Positions 28,401-37,593 of a stretch of DNA of 64,000 bases are shown one piece after another. The stretch spans positions 186,001 through 250,000 of the forward strand of contig NZ_RJJR01000002.1 in assembly GCF_003721595.1 (NCBI RefSeq), written 5' to 3'. The stretch comes from Hanamia caeni. Its GTDB lineage: Bacteria > Bacteroidota > Bacteroidia > Chitinophagales > Chitinophagaceae. Numbering within the stretch: the stretch's first letter is position 1; each line of letters begins with the position of its first letter. The notes beneath the pieces are model-generated. The model was not told the origin of the DNA. It searched no databases and saw nothing but the letters and a program-made list of their open reading frames with translations. The position numbers and the translations under genes are program-made.

Positions 28401-28460
28401 TTGGTTAATTCGTTAATTCGTTTGTTGGTTAATTCGTTAATTCGTTTGTTGGTTAATTCG
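28401..28460. repeat. 24-bp tandem repeat, 2.5 copies
   Basis: The unit TTGGTTAATTCGTTAATTCG plus TTTG occurs at 28401-28424 and again, identical, at 28425-28448; a third partial copy begins at 28449. Inside the unit TTAATTCG is itself doubled. It is followed by low-complexity sequence to 28566 (ACTACCAACTACCAACCACT). The block fills the spacer between lptB and the GH3-like gene. Function unknown; likely replication slippage. Confidence 0.85.
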
Positions 28461-28565
28461 TTTATTAGTTCATGGTTTATTGGTTGAGTATGTAATTTAA
28501 TATAATAATCAATAATCAGTAATCAATCATCAACCACAAACTACCAACTACCAACCACTAATCAC

Positions 28566-29327
28566 TCATTTAAACACATCTGAATGTAAATAATCTTTTC
28601 TTTTTAGCTCAAAATTTCTTCCGAGGTAAAGTTTGCGTACCTGTTCATTCTTTGCCAATTCCTCTGCGGTTCCTTCCACAAAAATTTTGCCTTCAATCAG
28701 AAGATAGGCCCTGTCGCAGATAGAGAGCGTTTCATTTACATTGTGATCGGTAATTAGTATACCAATATTTTTATAGCGGAGCCTGGTTACGATTGATTGA
28801 ATATCTTCTACGGCAATAGGATCTATGCCCGCAAAAGGTTCATCCAGCAAAATAAATTTGGGATCCACCGCAAGCGCGCGGGCAATTTCCGTGCGTCGCC
28901 TTTCTCCACCGCTCAATACATCCCCGTTGCTCTTACGGACATGGTCCAGATTAAATTCCGAAAGAAGTGTTTCCAGTTTTTCCTTTTGTTCGTGTTTTGA
29001 AAGCCTGGTCATTTCAAGCACAGCAGCAATATTGTCTTCCACAGTTAGTTTTCTGAAAACGCTTGATTCCTGGGGCAAATAACCCAGGCCCAGCTTGGCT
29101 CTTTTGAACATGGGAAGTTTGGTAATATCCAGGTCATTTAAAAAAACATTTCCTTCATCTGACTTTACCAATCCCACCACCTGGTAAAATGAAGTGGTTT
29201 TACCTGCACCATTAGGGCCAAGCAAACCTACAATTTCTCCCTGGCTCACGTGGAACGAAACTTTGTTATTTACCGTACGTTTACCGTATCTTTTAGTAAG
29301 GTCCTTTGCAAAAATTGTCTGGTTCAA
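28566..29327 (-). CDS. lptB: LptB, ATPase of the lipopolysaccharide export ABC transporter
   Basis: ABC ATPase of 253 residues. [18 protein letters not shown] is Walker [18 protein letters not shown] the signature, [16 protein letters not shown]alker B, and [12 protein letters not shown] the switch histidine. The sequence between, [20 protein letters not shown], is specific for LptB. It powers LPS extraction from the inner membrane with LptFG. Other lpt genes are not in the window. Confidence 0.95.
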   Translation of the reverse strand: MNQTIFAKDLTKRYGKRTVNNKVSFHVSQGEIVGLLGPNGAGKTTSFYQVVGLVKSDEGNVFLNDLDITKLPMFKRAKLGLGYLPQESSVFRKLTVEDNIAAVLEMTRLSKHEQKEKLETLLSEFNLDHVRKSNGDVLSGGERRRTEIARALAVDPKFILLDEPFAGIDPIAVEDIQSIVTRLRYKNIGILITDHNVNETLSICDRAYLLIEGKIFVEGTAEELAKNEQVRKLYLGRNFELKRKDYLHSDVFK

Positions 29328-29358
29328 AAATTTCTTATTTAAAAAGGCGTGACAAAAA

Positions 29359-29730
29359 TTAAGAAAGATTATATCCTTTAGTCAAAAGATCCGTTAGAAT
29401 CCTTAAAACTCTATTAAACAACCTGATCATTTTAAGCGACAATGGTTGTTTGTAATTAAGCACTTTACTTATAGTTCCTTTATCTCCGTATTCTCTCGCA
29501 ATATCAGCTGGCTTTATCCAAACTCTTCCATTCTTATTGTAATGATTTCTACAGGATCAATGTCAGAAATGGGCACCTGGTTTCCTGATATTTATTCATA
29601 AGCAATGCTAAAAGCATTTTTTCTTTATGTTCTGAAGTTCCTCTGGCTGATTCTCTAATAGCTCATACCGTGCCGCTGCCTTTGCATATGCGGCTTCATT
29701 TTCAATTAAAAACCATTGTTGTAAGGCCAT
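29359..29730 (-). pseudogene. Decayed HigA-like/XRE antitoxin gene (several frameshifts)
   Basis: Read on the minus strand from ATG 29730, the sequence gives MALQQWFLIENEAAYAKAAA and runs to an early stop; a shifted frame continues with EHKEKMLLALLMNKYQET, another with VPISDIDPVEIITIRMEEFG then a stop, and a further one with KPADIAREYGDKGTISKVLN and YKQPLSLKMIRLFNRVL to the stop at 29359-29361. In order, these pieces reproduce a HigA-type antitoxin with its helix-turn-helix, about 124 codons in total. At least three frame changes are needed, so the gene is dead or heavily mis-sequenced. It starts directly after the YoeB-like toxin gene. Confidence 0.8.
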
Positions 29731-29731
29731 A

Positions 29732-29995
29732 TTATTTTTCATAATGACCTTTTAAAGAATAAACTTTTAATACGCCATCCAGAATCTGATAAACTATTCG
29801 GTCTTCCTCCGTTATGCGTCTTGACCATTTACCAGATAACTCAAATTTTAAGGGTTCAGGTTTACCAATGCCTTCAAAAGGACTTCTCTGAATGTCTTCA
29901 ATTAATTTTCGAATGCGTTTGAGTACAGATAAATTTCCAGATTTTTTCCATGCCTTTAAATCGTTTGAAGCCTTTCCAAGGAAAACTATTTCCAT
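29732..29995 (-). CDS. yoeB: YoeB/Txe-family toxin
   Basis: Toxin of 87 residues. KASNDLKAWKKSGNLSVLKR, DIQRSPFEGIGKPEPLKFEL, WSRRITEEDRIVYQI and the terminal SLKGHYEK are the YoeB signature, including the catalytic arginine/glutamate region and the terminal histidine-tyrosine. YoeB binds ribosomes and cuts mRNA at the A site. It overlaps the preceding antitoxin gene by 10 bp. A dead HigA-like gene follows. Confidence 0.9.
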   Translation of the reverse strand: MEIVFLGKASNDLKAWKKSGNLSVLKRIRKLIEDIQRSPFEGIGKPEPLKFELSGKWSRRITEEDRIVYQILDGVLKVYSLKGHYEK

Positions 29996-30186
29996 ATGTC
30001 GTCCAGTTTGACTTTTTTACCTTTCCCTTTTTTAAAATCTTTATCGGCTTGACGTACCATTTCCACAAATTCAGGCTTATATGGGCTTCCTTGTTTGATT
30101 TCAAATGGAACTTTTAAAGCTTTTGCCATTTGTTCAAAAACTTTTATTTGTTCTTTGGATTCTGTATGTATTAAAATTGTCTCCAT
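29986..30186 (-). CDS. Antitoxin paired with the YoeB-like toxin
   Basis: Small protein of 66 residues (METILIHTESKEQIKVFEQM). The start resembles small Bacteroidota antitoxins with ILIHTESKEQxKxFEQMAKAL and a charged tail ending in KKVKLDDIWK. This is not the classic Phd/YefM partner of YoeB. Assignment rests on this pattern plus the 10 bp overlap with the toxin gene. The pair lies just after polA on the same strand. Confidence 0.8.
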   Translation of the reverse strand: METILIHTESKEQIKVFEQMAKALKVPFEIKQGSPYKPEFVEMVRQADKDFKKGKGKKVKLDDIWK

Positions 30187-30217
30187 TTTTTTAAGGTAAA
30201 TCTAAGAATAAAATCCC

Positions 30218-33040
30218 TCAATGCGCTTCCAGCCAATTTTCTCCAACACCTAATTCTGCTTCTACCGGCACTTCATTAGGCAGCTTCAATGCATTTTTCA
30301 TAGAGTCTAAAATGATGGGTTTTATGTCCTCCACTTCCGATCTGAGCGCATCAAATACCAATTCATCATGTACCTGCAAAATCATCTTCGATTTAAAATT
30401 ATATTTTTGAAACTTACGATGAATATCAATCATGGCAAGCTTTATCATATCCGCCGCAGTTCCTTGTATGGGAGAATTGATGGCATTTCTTTCTGCATAG
30501 CCACGCACCGTCCAGTTTCCGGAATTAATATCTTTTAGCCACCGTTTTCTTCCCATTAACGTTTGCACATAACCGTTAGTCTTACAAAAAAGTTTCATTT
30601 CGTCCATATACTTTTGAATATGGGCAAATTCTTTTTTATAAGCCTCTATGATTTCTTTGGCTTCGGTTCGGCTCACGTTTATATTTTCAGCCAGGCCAAA
30701 AGCACTTTGTCCGTAGATGATTCCAAAATTTACGCTTTTGGCTTTGTAACGCATTTCTTTAGTCACATCATTTTCATCCACATTAAAAACTTTGGCGGCT
30801 GTGGCTGTATGGATATCCTTTTCCTGCCTGAAAGCTTCAGACATAGCCGGGTCGCCGCTTATGGCAGCCACAATGCGTAGTTCTATCTGCGAATAATCCG
30901 CAGATATAATAACATAATCGCTATTCCTCGGAATAAATGCCTTTCTTATTTCGCGGCCTCTCTCTGTGCGGATAGGAATGTTTTGCAAATTGGGATTATT
31001 GCTGCTGAGCCTTCCTGTTACAGCGATTGCCTGTCCATAACAGGTATGCACCCGCGACGTTTTCCTGTTGATTAACTGAGGCAGGGCATCAACGTAAGTT
31101 GATTTCAGTTTCGTCAGTTCCCTGAAATTCAACACATCTTCAACTATTGGATTTTCCTTGGCAAGCTTTAATAATACATCTTCGCCGGTAGCATGCTGGC
31201 CCCCCTTGGTTTTTTTTGTTTTTGAATCAATCCGCATTTTTTCAAACAATACTTCTCCCAGTTGCTTTGGAGAGGCAAGGTTGAATCTTATGCCAGCTTG
31301 TTCATACACACTTTCCTCTGATTTTTTCGCATCGGTTTCCAACTCCTTTGAATAAAGTTTCAGAAAATCAGTATCCACGTTCACACCTTCATATTCCATA
31401 TCCAGCAGCACGTTTATCAAAGGCGACTCTACTTCTTCAAAGACCCTTTCAACCTCTTTTGTCTTCAGCATTGGTGCAAAAACGTTTTTTAATTGCAAGG
31501 TGATATCAGCATCTTCCACTGCATATTCCTTAGCCTCTTCAATCGCTACATCCCGCATATTTCCTTGTCCTTTTCCCTTTTTGCCGATTAGCTCAGTTAT
31601 CGAAATGGGAACATAATCCAGGTATTGGGCGCTGAGCAAATCCATATTTCTTCTGCCTTCACTTTCTATCACATAGTGGGCAAGCATGGTATCAAATAAT
31701 TTTCCTTTTACATGAATGCCGTACCATTTCAAAACCACTAAATCATACTTAATATTTTGACCCACCCATATTTTCGATTCGTCAGCAAACAGTTCAGAAA
31801 ACAGGCTTACAATTTCCAGGGTTTTTTGCTGGTCGGGCGGGCAGGGTATATAATAACCTTCTCCTTTTTTGAATGAAAAGCTTAGCCCCACCAGTTCTGC
31901 TTCATTAGGATCAATGTGTGTAGTTTCAGTATCGAAAGAAATTTCTTTTTGAGCAGATAACTTTTCTATCAATGATTGAATGTCTTCTTTACTTTCAACC
32001 AGTATATAATTGTGTGGTGTGTTTTTGATATTTTTTCCCGCAGCAAGTCCGGTCTTTTCTTCGATTTCCTGTTTTTCTTCTTCCTTCTTTGAAGGGATAG
32101 GAATGTCATTGGCGTTTCCAAATAAATCAGTTTGAACAACCGTTTTTTCTACCACAAAAACATTGTATTCTTCACCCAAAATTCTTTTACCCAATGTTTT
32201 AAATTCCAGTTCAGCAAAAATGGCTTTTAGCGCTTCAAAATCGTGAGGTTTTACTTTAAAATTCTCTTCATCAAACTTGCAGGGCACCTCTGTGATAATA
32301 GTGGCGAGTTTTTTACTTAAAATCGCCATTTCTTTTCCGGCAACAATCTTTTGTCCCAGCGCTCCTTTTATATTTTCCGCATCGGCAATTACGTTTTCGA
32401 GGCTGCCATATTGGGCAAGTAATTTGGAAGCCGTTTTTTCGCCTACGCCTGCGATACCAGGAATATTATCACTGGCATCTCCCATTAATCCTAAAATATC
32501 AATTACCTGTTTTACATTTTTTATCCCCCACTTTTCACAAACTTCTTTTTCGCCCATTATTTCTACCTTTCCGCCCTGGTAGCCGGGTTTATAAATTTTG
32601 ATATTTTCAGTTACCAACTGGCCGAAATCTTTATCAGGAGTTACCATAAATACCTGGTAGCCGTCTTTTTCTGCCTCTTGGGCCAGGCCGCCAATGATAT
32701 CATCTGCCTCATATCCATCGCATTCAATGCAGGGCAAATTAAATCCCTCAATTATCTTTTTAATATCCGGAATAGCTGTTAGCAAATCTTCAGGTGCTTC
32801 CTGCCTTTGGGCTTTATATGCCGCAAAATCGGAATGCCTTTCTGTGGGCGCAATGGTATCAAAAGCTACGGCAAGATGAGTTGGATTTTCTTTGCTAATC
32901 AGGTCATATAAAGTATTGGTAAAGCCAAACTGGGCATTGGTATTTTTCCCTTTAGTAGTAATGATTGGATTTCTGATTAAAGCATAATACGCACGGTAAA
33001 TAAGCGCCATCGCATCAAGAAGAAACAACTTTTTTTCCAT
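30218..33040 (-). CDS. polA: DNA polymerase I
   Basis: Full-length DNA polymerase I of 940 residues. The 5' nuclease domain (about 1-290) has CDGYEADDIIGGLA and DASDNIPGIAGVGEKTA. The 3'-5' exonuclease domain (about 345-530) keeps its acidic residues in SFDTETTHIDP, NIKYDL and YAVEDADITL, so proofreading looks intact. The polymerase domain has DYSQIELRIVAAISGD (motif A), KAKSVNFGIIYGQSAFGLA (motif B) and QVHDELVFD (motif C). It fills gaps in repair and lagging-strand synthesis. It is 31 bp upstream of the YoeB-type pair. Confidence 0.97.
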   Translation of the reverse strand: MEKKLFLLDAMALIYRAYYALIRNPIITTKGKNTNAQFGFTNTLYDLISKENPTHLAVAFDTIAPTERHSDFAAYKAQRQEAPEDLLTAIPDIKKIIEGFNLPCIECDGYEADDIIGGLAQEAEKDGYQVFMVTPDKDFGQLVTENIKIYKPGYQGGKVEIMGEKEVCEKWGIKNVKQVIDILGLMGDASDNIPGIAGVGEKTASKLLAQYGSLENVIADAENIKGALGQKIVAGKEMAILSKKLATIITEVPCKFDEENFKVKPHDFEALKAIFAELEFKTLGKRILGEEYNVFVVEKTVVQTDLFGNANDIPIPSKKEEEKQEIEEKTGLAAGKNIKNTPHNYILVESKEDIQSLIEKLSAQKEISFDTETTHIDPNEAELVGLSFSFKKGEGYYIPCPPDQQKTLEIVSLFSELFADESKIWVGQNIKYDLVVLKWYGIHVKGKLFDTMLAHYVIESEGRRNMDLLSAQYLDYVPISITELIGKKGKGQGNMRDVAIEEAKEYAVEDADITLQLKNVFAPMLKTKEVERVFEEVESPLINVLLDMEYEGVNVDTDFLKLYSKELETDAKKSEESVYEQAGIRFNLASPKQLGEVLFEKMRIDSKTKKTKGGQHATGEDVLLKLAKENPIVEDVLNFRELTKLKSTYVDALPQLINRKTSRVHTCYGQAIAVTGRLSSNNPNLQNIPIRTERGREIRKAFIPRNSDYVIISADYSQIELRIVAAISGDPAMSEAFRQEKDIHTATAAKVFNVDENDVTKEMRYKAKSVNFGIIYGQSAFGLAENINVSRTEAKEIIEAYKKEFAHIQKYMDEMKLFCKTNGYVQTLMGRKRWLKDINSGNWTVRGYAERNAINSPIQGTAADMIKLAMIDIHRKFQKYNFKSKMILQVHDELVFDALRSEVEDIKPIILDSMKNALKLPNEVPVEAELGVGENWLEAH

Positions 33041-33152
33041 CGGGTAAATTTACGAAATAGTAAGAATGGAAAATAAAGTTGAAGATTATATAGGAAATGT
33101 TTTGCTTTTTTTGCAAAACAAAAACGCGAAGTATTTGTTTATTTACTGCCAA

Positions 33153-33884
33153 TCAGAATCTAGAATCAAGATAATAGGGAAGCATGTCGCGCCATGTGGG
33201 CCAATCGTGCCGCATATCATTCCCCCAGATATCCAGTTCATAATTTATTCCTTTGTCGTATAATACTTTGGCAAACCTGCCCGCAGCGCCGGGATCCTCA
33301 AATTCGCCGCTTCCTGATAAAATATGGATGTGATTACTTTTGCGGATATTATCCAAATACCAGCTATCCGTAAGGTTAGGCATATAATTCATCGGCGAAT
33401 TGAAATACACCTGCTCGTCATCATAACCTTTTGTGTATTCGTGTAAATCATAAACACCGCTCATGGCAATTACGCCATGGATTAAATCTGGCCTTTTCAA
33501 AAATAAATTCATACTGTGAAGCGCGCCAAAGCTTGCGCCAAAGGTGATTATGGGTGTTTCCGCCGAAGTGCTGTTTTTGATAAAAGGAATTACTTCATTG
33601 AAAACATAGTGATTGAATTCATTATGGCGAATGGCTTTATGCGCGCCCCACATCGTAGGATGCATCCAGCTTTCATTGTTCATGCTATTGATAGAAAACA
33701 CTTTTACTTTCCCTGATTCGATGAACGGCGCAATAGAATCTATCATTTGAAACCGTTCATATTCCAGGTAATCAGCCGCAGCCGTAGGGATTAACAAAAG
33801 CGCAAAACCATAATCACCATAAGTAGCGATGGGCATTTCCCTGTTTACGGAAGGGCTGTACCATGAAGTGAGCTCTCTTTTCAT
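33153..33884 (-). CDS. Esterase-family alpha/beta hydrolase
   Basis: Protein of 243 residues with an alpha/beta-hydrolase core of the esterase D type. ITFGASFGALHSMNLF holds the nucleophile serine (G-x-S-x-G, about residue 115); HDWPTWRDMLPYYL near the end carries the histidine. HDL...MPIATYGDYGFALLLIPTAAAD is the leading strand region. No signal peptide, so cytoplasmic. Substrate unknown. Single gene. Confidence 0.82.
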   Translation of the reverse strand: MKRELTSWYSPSVNREMPIATYGDYGFALLLIPTAAADYLEYERFQMIDSIAPFIESGKVKVFSINSMNNESWMHPTMWGAHKAIRHNEFNHYVFNEVIPFIKNSTSAETPIITFGASFGALHSMNLFLKRPDLIHGVIAMSGVYDLHEYTKGYDDEQVYFNSPMNYMPNLTDSWYLDNIRKSNHIHILSGSGEFEDPGAAGRFAKVLYDKGINYELDIWGNDMRHDWPTWRDMLPYYLDSRF

Positions 33885-34059
33885 TAAATGGTTTTATTTT
33901 ATTTGTTTTTTCTAATTGCAGAATTCTATTGGTTTGGGATTTTTTCCAACTGTTCTTGCTTTATTTAATTAAAATGAAATTAAGAAATATAAAAAAATGC
34001 CATGCCAGTTTTTTAGCAGTAACTGAAATGTACCGGGCCTCATCGGGGCTGCTACTGAT

Positions 34060-34899
34060 TTAGTACTCTACCTTTTGTGTAAAATTTTCTGTTGGCGGGG
34101 GAGTATATTTAAAAAGCTCGTCCGGGCTTTTGGAAGAAAAAAGTTTTACCTCTTTTATAAAGTGTGACTGGTCATAATAACCATTTTCATATACAATATC
34201 TGTCCAGTTCTTGTCCGGATGCAGCATTTTGTTTTCAAGTGCATTGTAAAACCTGGTTATGCGTGCATACAATTTGGGAGATATGCCTACTTCATCTATA
34301 AACCTTCTTTCAAAATTGCGCCTGCTCATGCAGCCATAAAGCGCAAGCGCATCCACGGATATAACACCTTTATTATGGAGAATAATATCGGAAATACCGG
34401 CAATAATATCTGTGTAAACTTTGTGCTTTTGACTCAAAAGCATTTTGATGAGATACGAATTCATGCACCTGGCCATTTCAAATATATTTGCAGAGAATTG
34501 AAGTTGTTCAGTAAGTAAGAGGTTATCTTCATCTCCCAAAATATCACCAAGCGGGAAAATGGCATTTATTAATATTTTTTGAGGAATGCCCAAAATTGCA
34601 AATATGCCGTTGGATTTAAACTGTACACAGAATATAACATAATCTCCTTTATAATAAACGCAGCCTTGCGGTTCCGTAAAAAGGGTACAAAGCGAGTTAG
34701 ACGCTCTGCGCTGAAAATTTCCGGAATTATCTCTCAATTCTCCAAATTTATCCTTCAGAAAAAAGGTCATGTAATATTCATGAACTGCATGCATGGGTTG
34801 TGGCATTACCAATGCTCCGGTATTAAATTGTCTTAAAGAATAAGAGCTTATAAAAGGTTGTAATATAGCCGCAGGCTTTATCTGAAAAGTTGAAACCAT
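34060..34899 (-). CDS. AraC-family transcriptional regulator
   Basis: Regulator of 279 residues. The C-terminal 100 residues form the AraC double helix-turn-helix: ALYGCMSRRNFERRFIDEVG with SPKLYARITRF, then WTDIVYENGYYDQSHFIKEV and FSSKSPDELFKY. The N-terminal half is a sensor domain of the type found in many Bacteroidota AraC proteins (IKPAAILQPFISSYSLRQF). Ligand and targets are not evident; no divergent partner gene is close. Confidence 0.88.
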   Translation of the reverse strand: MVSTFQIKPAAILQPFISSYSLRQFNTGALVMPQPMHAVHEYYMTFFLKDKFGELRDNSGNFQRRASNSLCTLFTEPQGCVYYKGDYVIFCVQFKSNGIFAILGIPQKILINAIFPLGDILGDEDNLLLTEQLQFSANIFEMARCMNSYLIKMLLSQKHKVYTDIIAGISDIILHNKGVISVDALALYGCMSRRNFERRFIDEVGISPKLYARITRFYNALENKMLHPDKNWTDIVYENGYYDQSHFIKEVKLFSSKSPDELFKYTPPPTENFTQKVEY

Positions 34900-35174
34900 T
34901 TGAAAATATTAAATTCTGGTGGCTATTTCAAAGTGGTATCATCAGGGGATTTGAAAATCGATATAAATATATATGTAATTTATTAATAATGTCGTTTTTA
35001 TTTCATCTGATTTTTATTTCAAGCAAACTCGGGGGCCTGAAAAAATAATTATTGTCAGAAAATTGTCGCCTTTTTACAATCACAAAGAAATGATCCATTT
35101 TAATTTTACTATTCTTAACAAGACAAAACGGTTCCTCCTTTAATTATTCAATAGCCTCATAAATTTTAAGCATT

Positions 35175-35663
35175 ATGAAATTTGTAACGGCGATTGTTAT
35201 GTTATTTGTGTTTAGTTTAAATCTTGCTGCACAGACAGATATTCCTCCTAAATTAAGAATCGTTGCCGGCATTTCAGGGCCCGAACTTATACATGCAGGA
35301 ATAACCTATAGGATTGCCAACGTCAGCCAGTTGGGATTGAATGCAGGAGCGGCTTCAACATTGGGAATGATCTGGACTGCGATAAGCCTGGAACACCGGC
35401 TGTATTTAGGAAAAAATGATGCAAGAATAAATCAGAAAACATGGTTCTTCCGGCAGGGAAGTACGTTCTTTCCTGCTGCAGAATCTCCTCAGCGATTCAC
35501 GTTGAATTTAACTGTGGGAAAAGACATTCCGTTTAGAAATATTAAAAACGGTATTACCATTGACGCAGGTGTATTTTATTTACCGGAAAGTGAAACTTCA
35601 TCCATTATTCTTTTGAAGTCACTGAATCTTTGGCCTGCGCTTCGGTTTGAATTTTATTTTTAA
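35175..35663 (+). CDS. Small secreted protein, possible outer-membrane beta-barrel
   Basis: Unrecognised protein of 162 residues with a signal peptide (MKFVTAIVMLFVFSLNLAAQ). The mature part alternates hydrophobic and polar residues and ends in LRFEFYF with a C-terminal aromatic residue, as in small outer-membrane barrels. GPELIHAGITYRI and LEHRLYLG resemble strand repeats. It is followed by another small exported protein gene 79 bp on. Confidence 0.65.
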   Translation: MKFVTAIVMLFVFSLNLAAQTDIPPKLRIVAGISGPELIHAGITYRIANVSQLGLNAGAASTLGMIWTAISLEHRLYLGKNDARINQKTWFFRQGSTFFPAAESPQRFTLNLTVGKDIPFRNIKNGITIDAGVFYLPESETSSIILLKSLNLWPALRFEFYF

Positions 35664-35742
35664 GGATTACAAATGTTAATAGAAATAACAAAAAATTAAA
35701 GATCTCAACCATTAGTTTATTATAAAGCTAAAATAGTAAGCC

Positions 35743-36192
35743 ATGAAAAAGATATTATCAATCTTATTGTTGATTTTTTTTAGTAATATTTTTAAAGTTA
35801 ACGCACAAATTGATAAGCCTGATTCACCTATAAGTGCGCAACACAAAATGGGCCACCTTTTACTTAAAACATCACATAACCAAAAAACAGCGGCATGGAT
35901 ACTACTGGGTGCAGGCGCAGGAGTTGCCATTGCAGGCGCTATCATTGGAACAAATGCTGTTAAAAATGCTGACCCTGATGAGCCATTTGATATTTTTCCA
36001 CGGGGCAGCCTGACTGGTGGAGGAATGGTCCTGGGAGGAGCAGCGGCGATGGTTACAAGCGTTCCTTTTTTCATCGCATCAGGCAAAAATAAAAAGAAAG
36101 CGAAGCTTTTTGTTCAGAATGATTGGCAAACCTTTTTACGTCGGTTGAAAAAAGGAAATGCTTATTCTGTAGGCATTAGTTTGAAACTATAA
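35743..36192 (+). CDS. Small exported protein with glycine-rich membrane segments
   Basis: Unrecognised protein of 149 residues. Signal peptide MKKILSILLLIFFSNIFKVNAQ, then two glycine/alanine-rich hydrophobic segments (AAWILLGAGAGVAIAGAIIG and GGGMVLGGAAAMVTSVPFF) separated by a short polar stretch, and a basic region before the end (SVGISLKL). Probably in the envelope. No function assigned. Confidence 0.65.
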   Translation: MKKILSILLLIFFSNIFKVNAQIDKPDSPISAQHKMGHLLLKTSHNQKTAAWILLGAGAGVAIAGAIIGTNAVKNADPDEPFDIFPRGSLTGGGMVLGGAAAMVTSVPFFIASGKNKKKAKLFVQNDWQTFLRRLKKGNAYSVGISLKL

Positions 36193-36420
36193 TGAATAAT
36201 TTATAAAAACGCGCAGTCTGCCGGCATTTCTATTTTAAGGTTCGTCAGCTTTTACGGGCAGGCTTAAAAGAGGCAGGCACTTAATAAGCCTGGCAAAATT
36301 GCAGGTGGGCGGCCACGGAATTGGTTTATCATACGAGCCTAAGATTTACAGGAATTCTTTTAAGCTAACCTTCTCAATGCACTCATCAAAACTGTTTAAA
36401 CATTCACTAATAATTTAAAA

Positions 36421-36426
36421 AGGAGG
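36421..36426 (+). promoter_or_regulatory. Strong Shine-Dalgarno site (AGGAGG)
   Basis: AAAAGGAGGT ends 6 bp before the ATG of the beta-helix lipoprotein gene and pairs with the usual 3' end of 16S rRNA. Bacteroidota genes, including nearly all others here, lack such sites, so this one stands out and supports the start at 36433. Confidence 0.7.
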
Positions 36427-36432
36427 TTACAA

Positions 36433-37593
36433 ATGAAACATTTACTTCGGTTCGGGCGGCCTGAATTTTTATCTAAAAATGTGGTCGGTTTAATTGTGTT
36501 TGCGTTCACAATTGCAACAGTATTTACCAGTTGTAAAAAAAATTCCTCATCTCTATGTAATGATGGTATCAATGGAAAAAATAAAAACGCAGGCATCGTG
36601 GTTCATCGCGGAGGCTCCATACAGGCAGCAGTTGACGCTGCAGCGCCAGGCGATATTATTAATATTGAAGCTGGTATTTATAAAGAAGCCGTCCTGGTAA
36701 ATAAGCCGGCAATTCAGTTAATTGGATTGATATGCGATCCGTCGGAAAAAGTAATTATTCAAAATCCGGGAGATGAAGAAAACGGAATTACTGTTCGCGA
36801 CAATGGAGACGGATTTGTTTTGAAAAATGTTACAATTGAAAATTTTGAAGAAAATGGTGTGTTCATGATTCGGGCTGATAATTTTTTATTATCACATGTA
36901 GAAACGGTTGACAATGGTGAATATGGCTTGTTCCCATTATTTTGTAATAATGGAATCATAGAGTATTGCTCAGCTACAGGCCACGATGATACAGGAATTT
37001 ATGTGGGACAATCCAGCAATTTAGTACTTCAGTATAACGTTGCGTTTCGAAATGTAAATGGGTTGGAAATAGAAAATTGTACCAACGTGGCAGCTATAAA
37101 AAATCATTCCTATGATAATGTATCAGGAATTCTGGTTGTTTTATTACCAGGACTTACAGTTAAAACCTCTTCAGACATTTCTATAACCGAAAATATAATT
37201 GAAGGTAATAATCATGTCAATTTTGCTGATCCTGAAGGAGGTTTTGAAGCTTTGGTACCGAGTGGCTCGGGAATCCTGGTAGTAGGAGTTGACCGTGTAG
37301 AAATAAAAAACAATAAGGTCAGCAATAATAATTTTACTGGTATTGCTACTGTAAGTACAGTTATTTTAGGTGGATTGGGAGGCATTCCACCGGAAGCTTT
37401 CGCGGATATTGAACCCAATCCGGACGGTACAAAAGTTACCAACAATATTTTGGCCCAAAACGGTAGTGCACCGCCAGCGGGGCTTCCGTTACCAGGAGTA
37501 GATCTCTTATGGGATGGCTCTGGCACGAATAATTGCTGGAAAAATAATACCTATACCACATCGTACCCTTCTTCTTTACCGACTTGCGATTGA
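36433..37593 (+). CDS. Parallel beta-helix (right-handed) lipoprotein
   Basis: Lipoprotein candidate of 386 residues. The N-terminal hydrophobic stretch ends in a lipobox (ATVFTSCKKN). GGSIQAAVDAAAPGDIINIE begins the beta-helix, followed by turns typical of pectate-lyase-like repeats (NGITVRDNGDGFVLKNVTIE, NGVFMIRADNFLLSHVE, DTGIYVGQSSNLVLQYN, NGLEIENCTNVAAIKN). No lyase catalytic site could be identified; it may bind or process a surface glycan or be linked to a copper/cytochrome system as in some relatives, which is inference only. Confidence 0.82.
   Translation: MKHLLRFGRPEFLSKNVVGLIVFAFTIATVFTSCKKNSSSLCNDGINGKNKNAGIVVHRGGSIQAAVDAAAPGDIINIEAGIYKEAVLVNKPAIQLIGLICDPSEKVIIQNPGDEENGITVRDNGDGFVLKNVTIENFEENGVFMIRADNFLLSHVETVDNGEYGLFPLFCNNGIIEYCSATGHDDTGIYVGQSSNLVLQYNVAFRNVNGLEIENCTNVAAIKNHSYDNVSGILVVLLPGLTVKTSSDISITENIIEGNNHVNFADPEGGFEALVPSGSGILVVGVDRVEIKNNKVSNNNFTGIATVSTVILGGLGGIPPEAFADIEPNPDGTKVTNNILAQNGSAPPAGLPLPGVDLLWDGSGTNNCWKNNTYTTSYPSSLPTCD

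Noticed and set aside
28401..28460. Repeat block as a CRISPR array
   Set aside because: The units are directly joined with no spacers and no cas genes are present.
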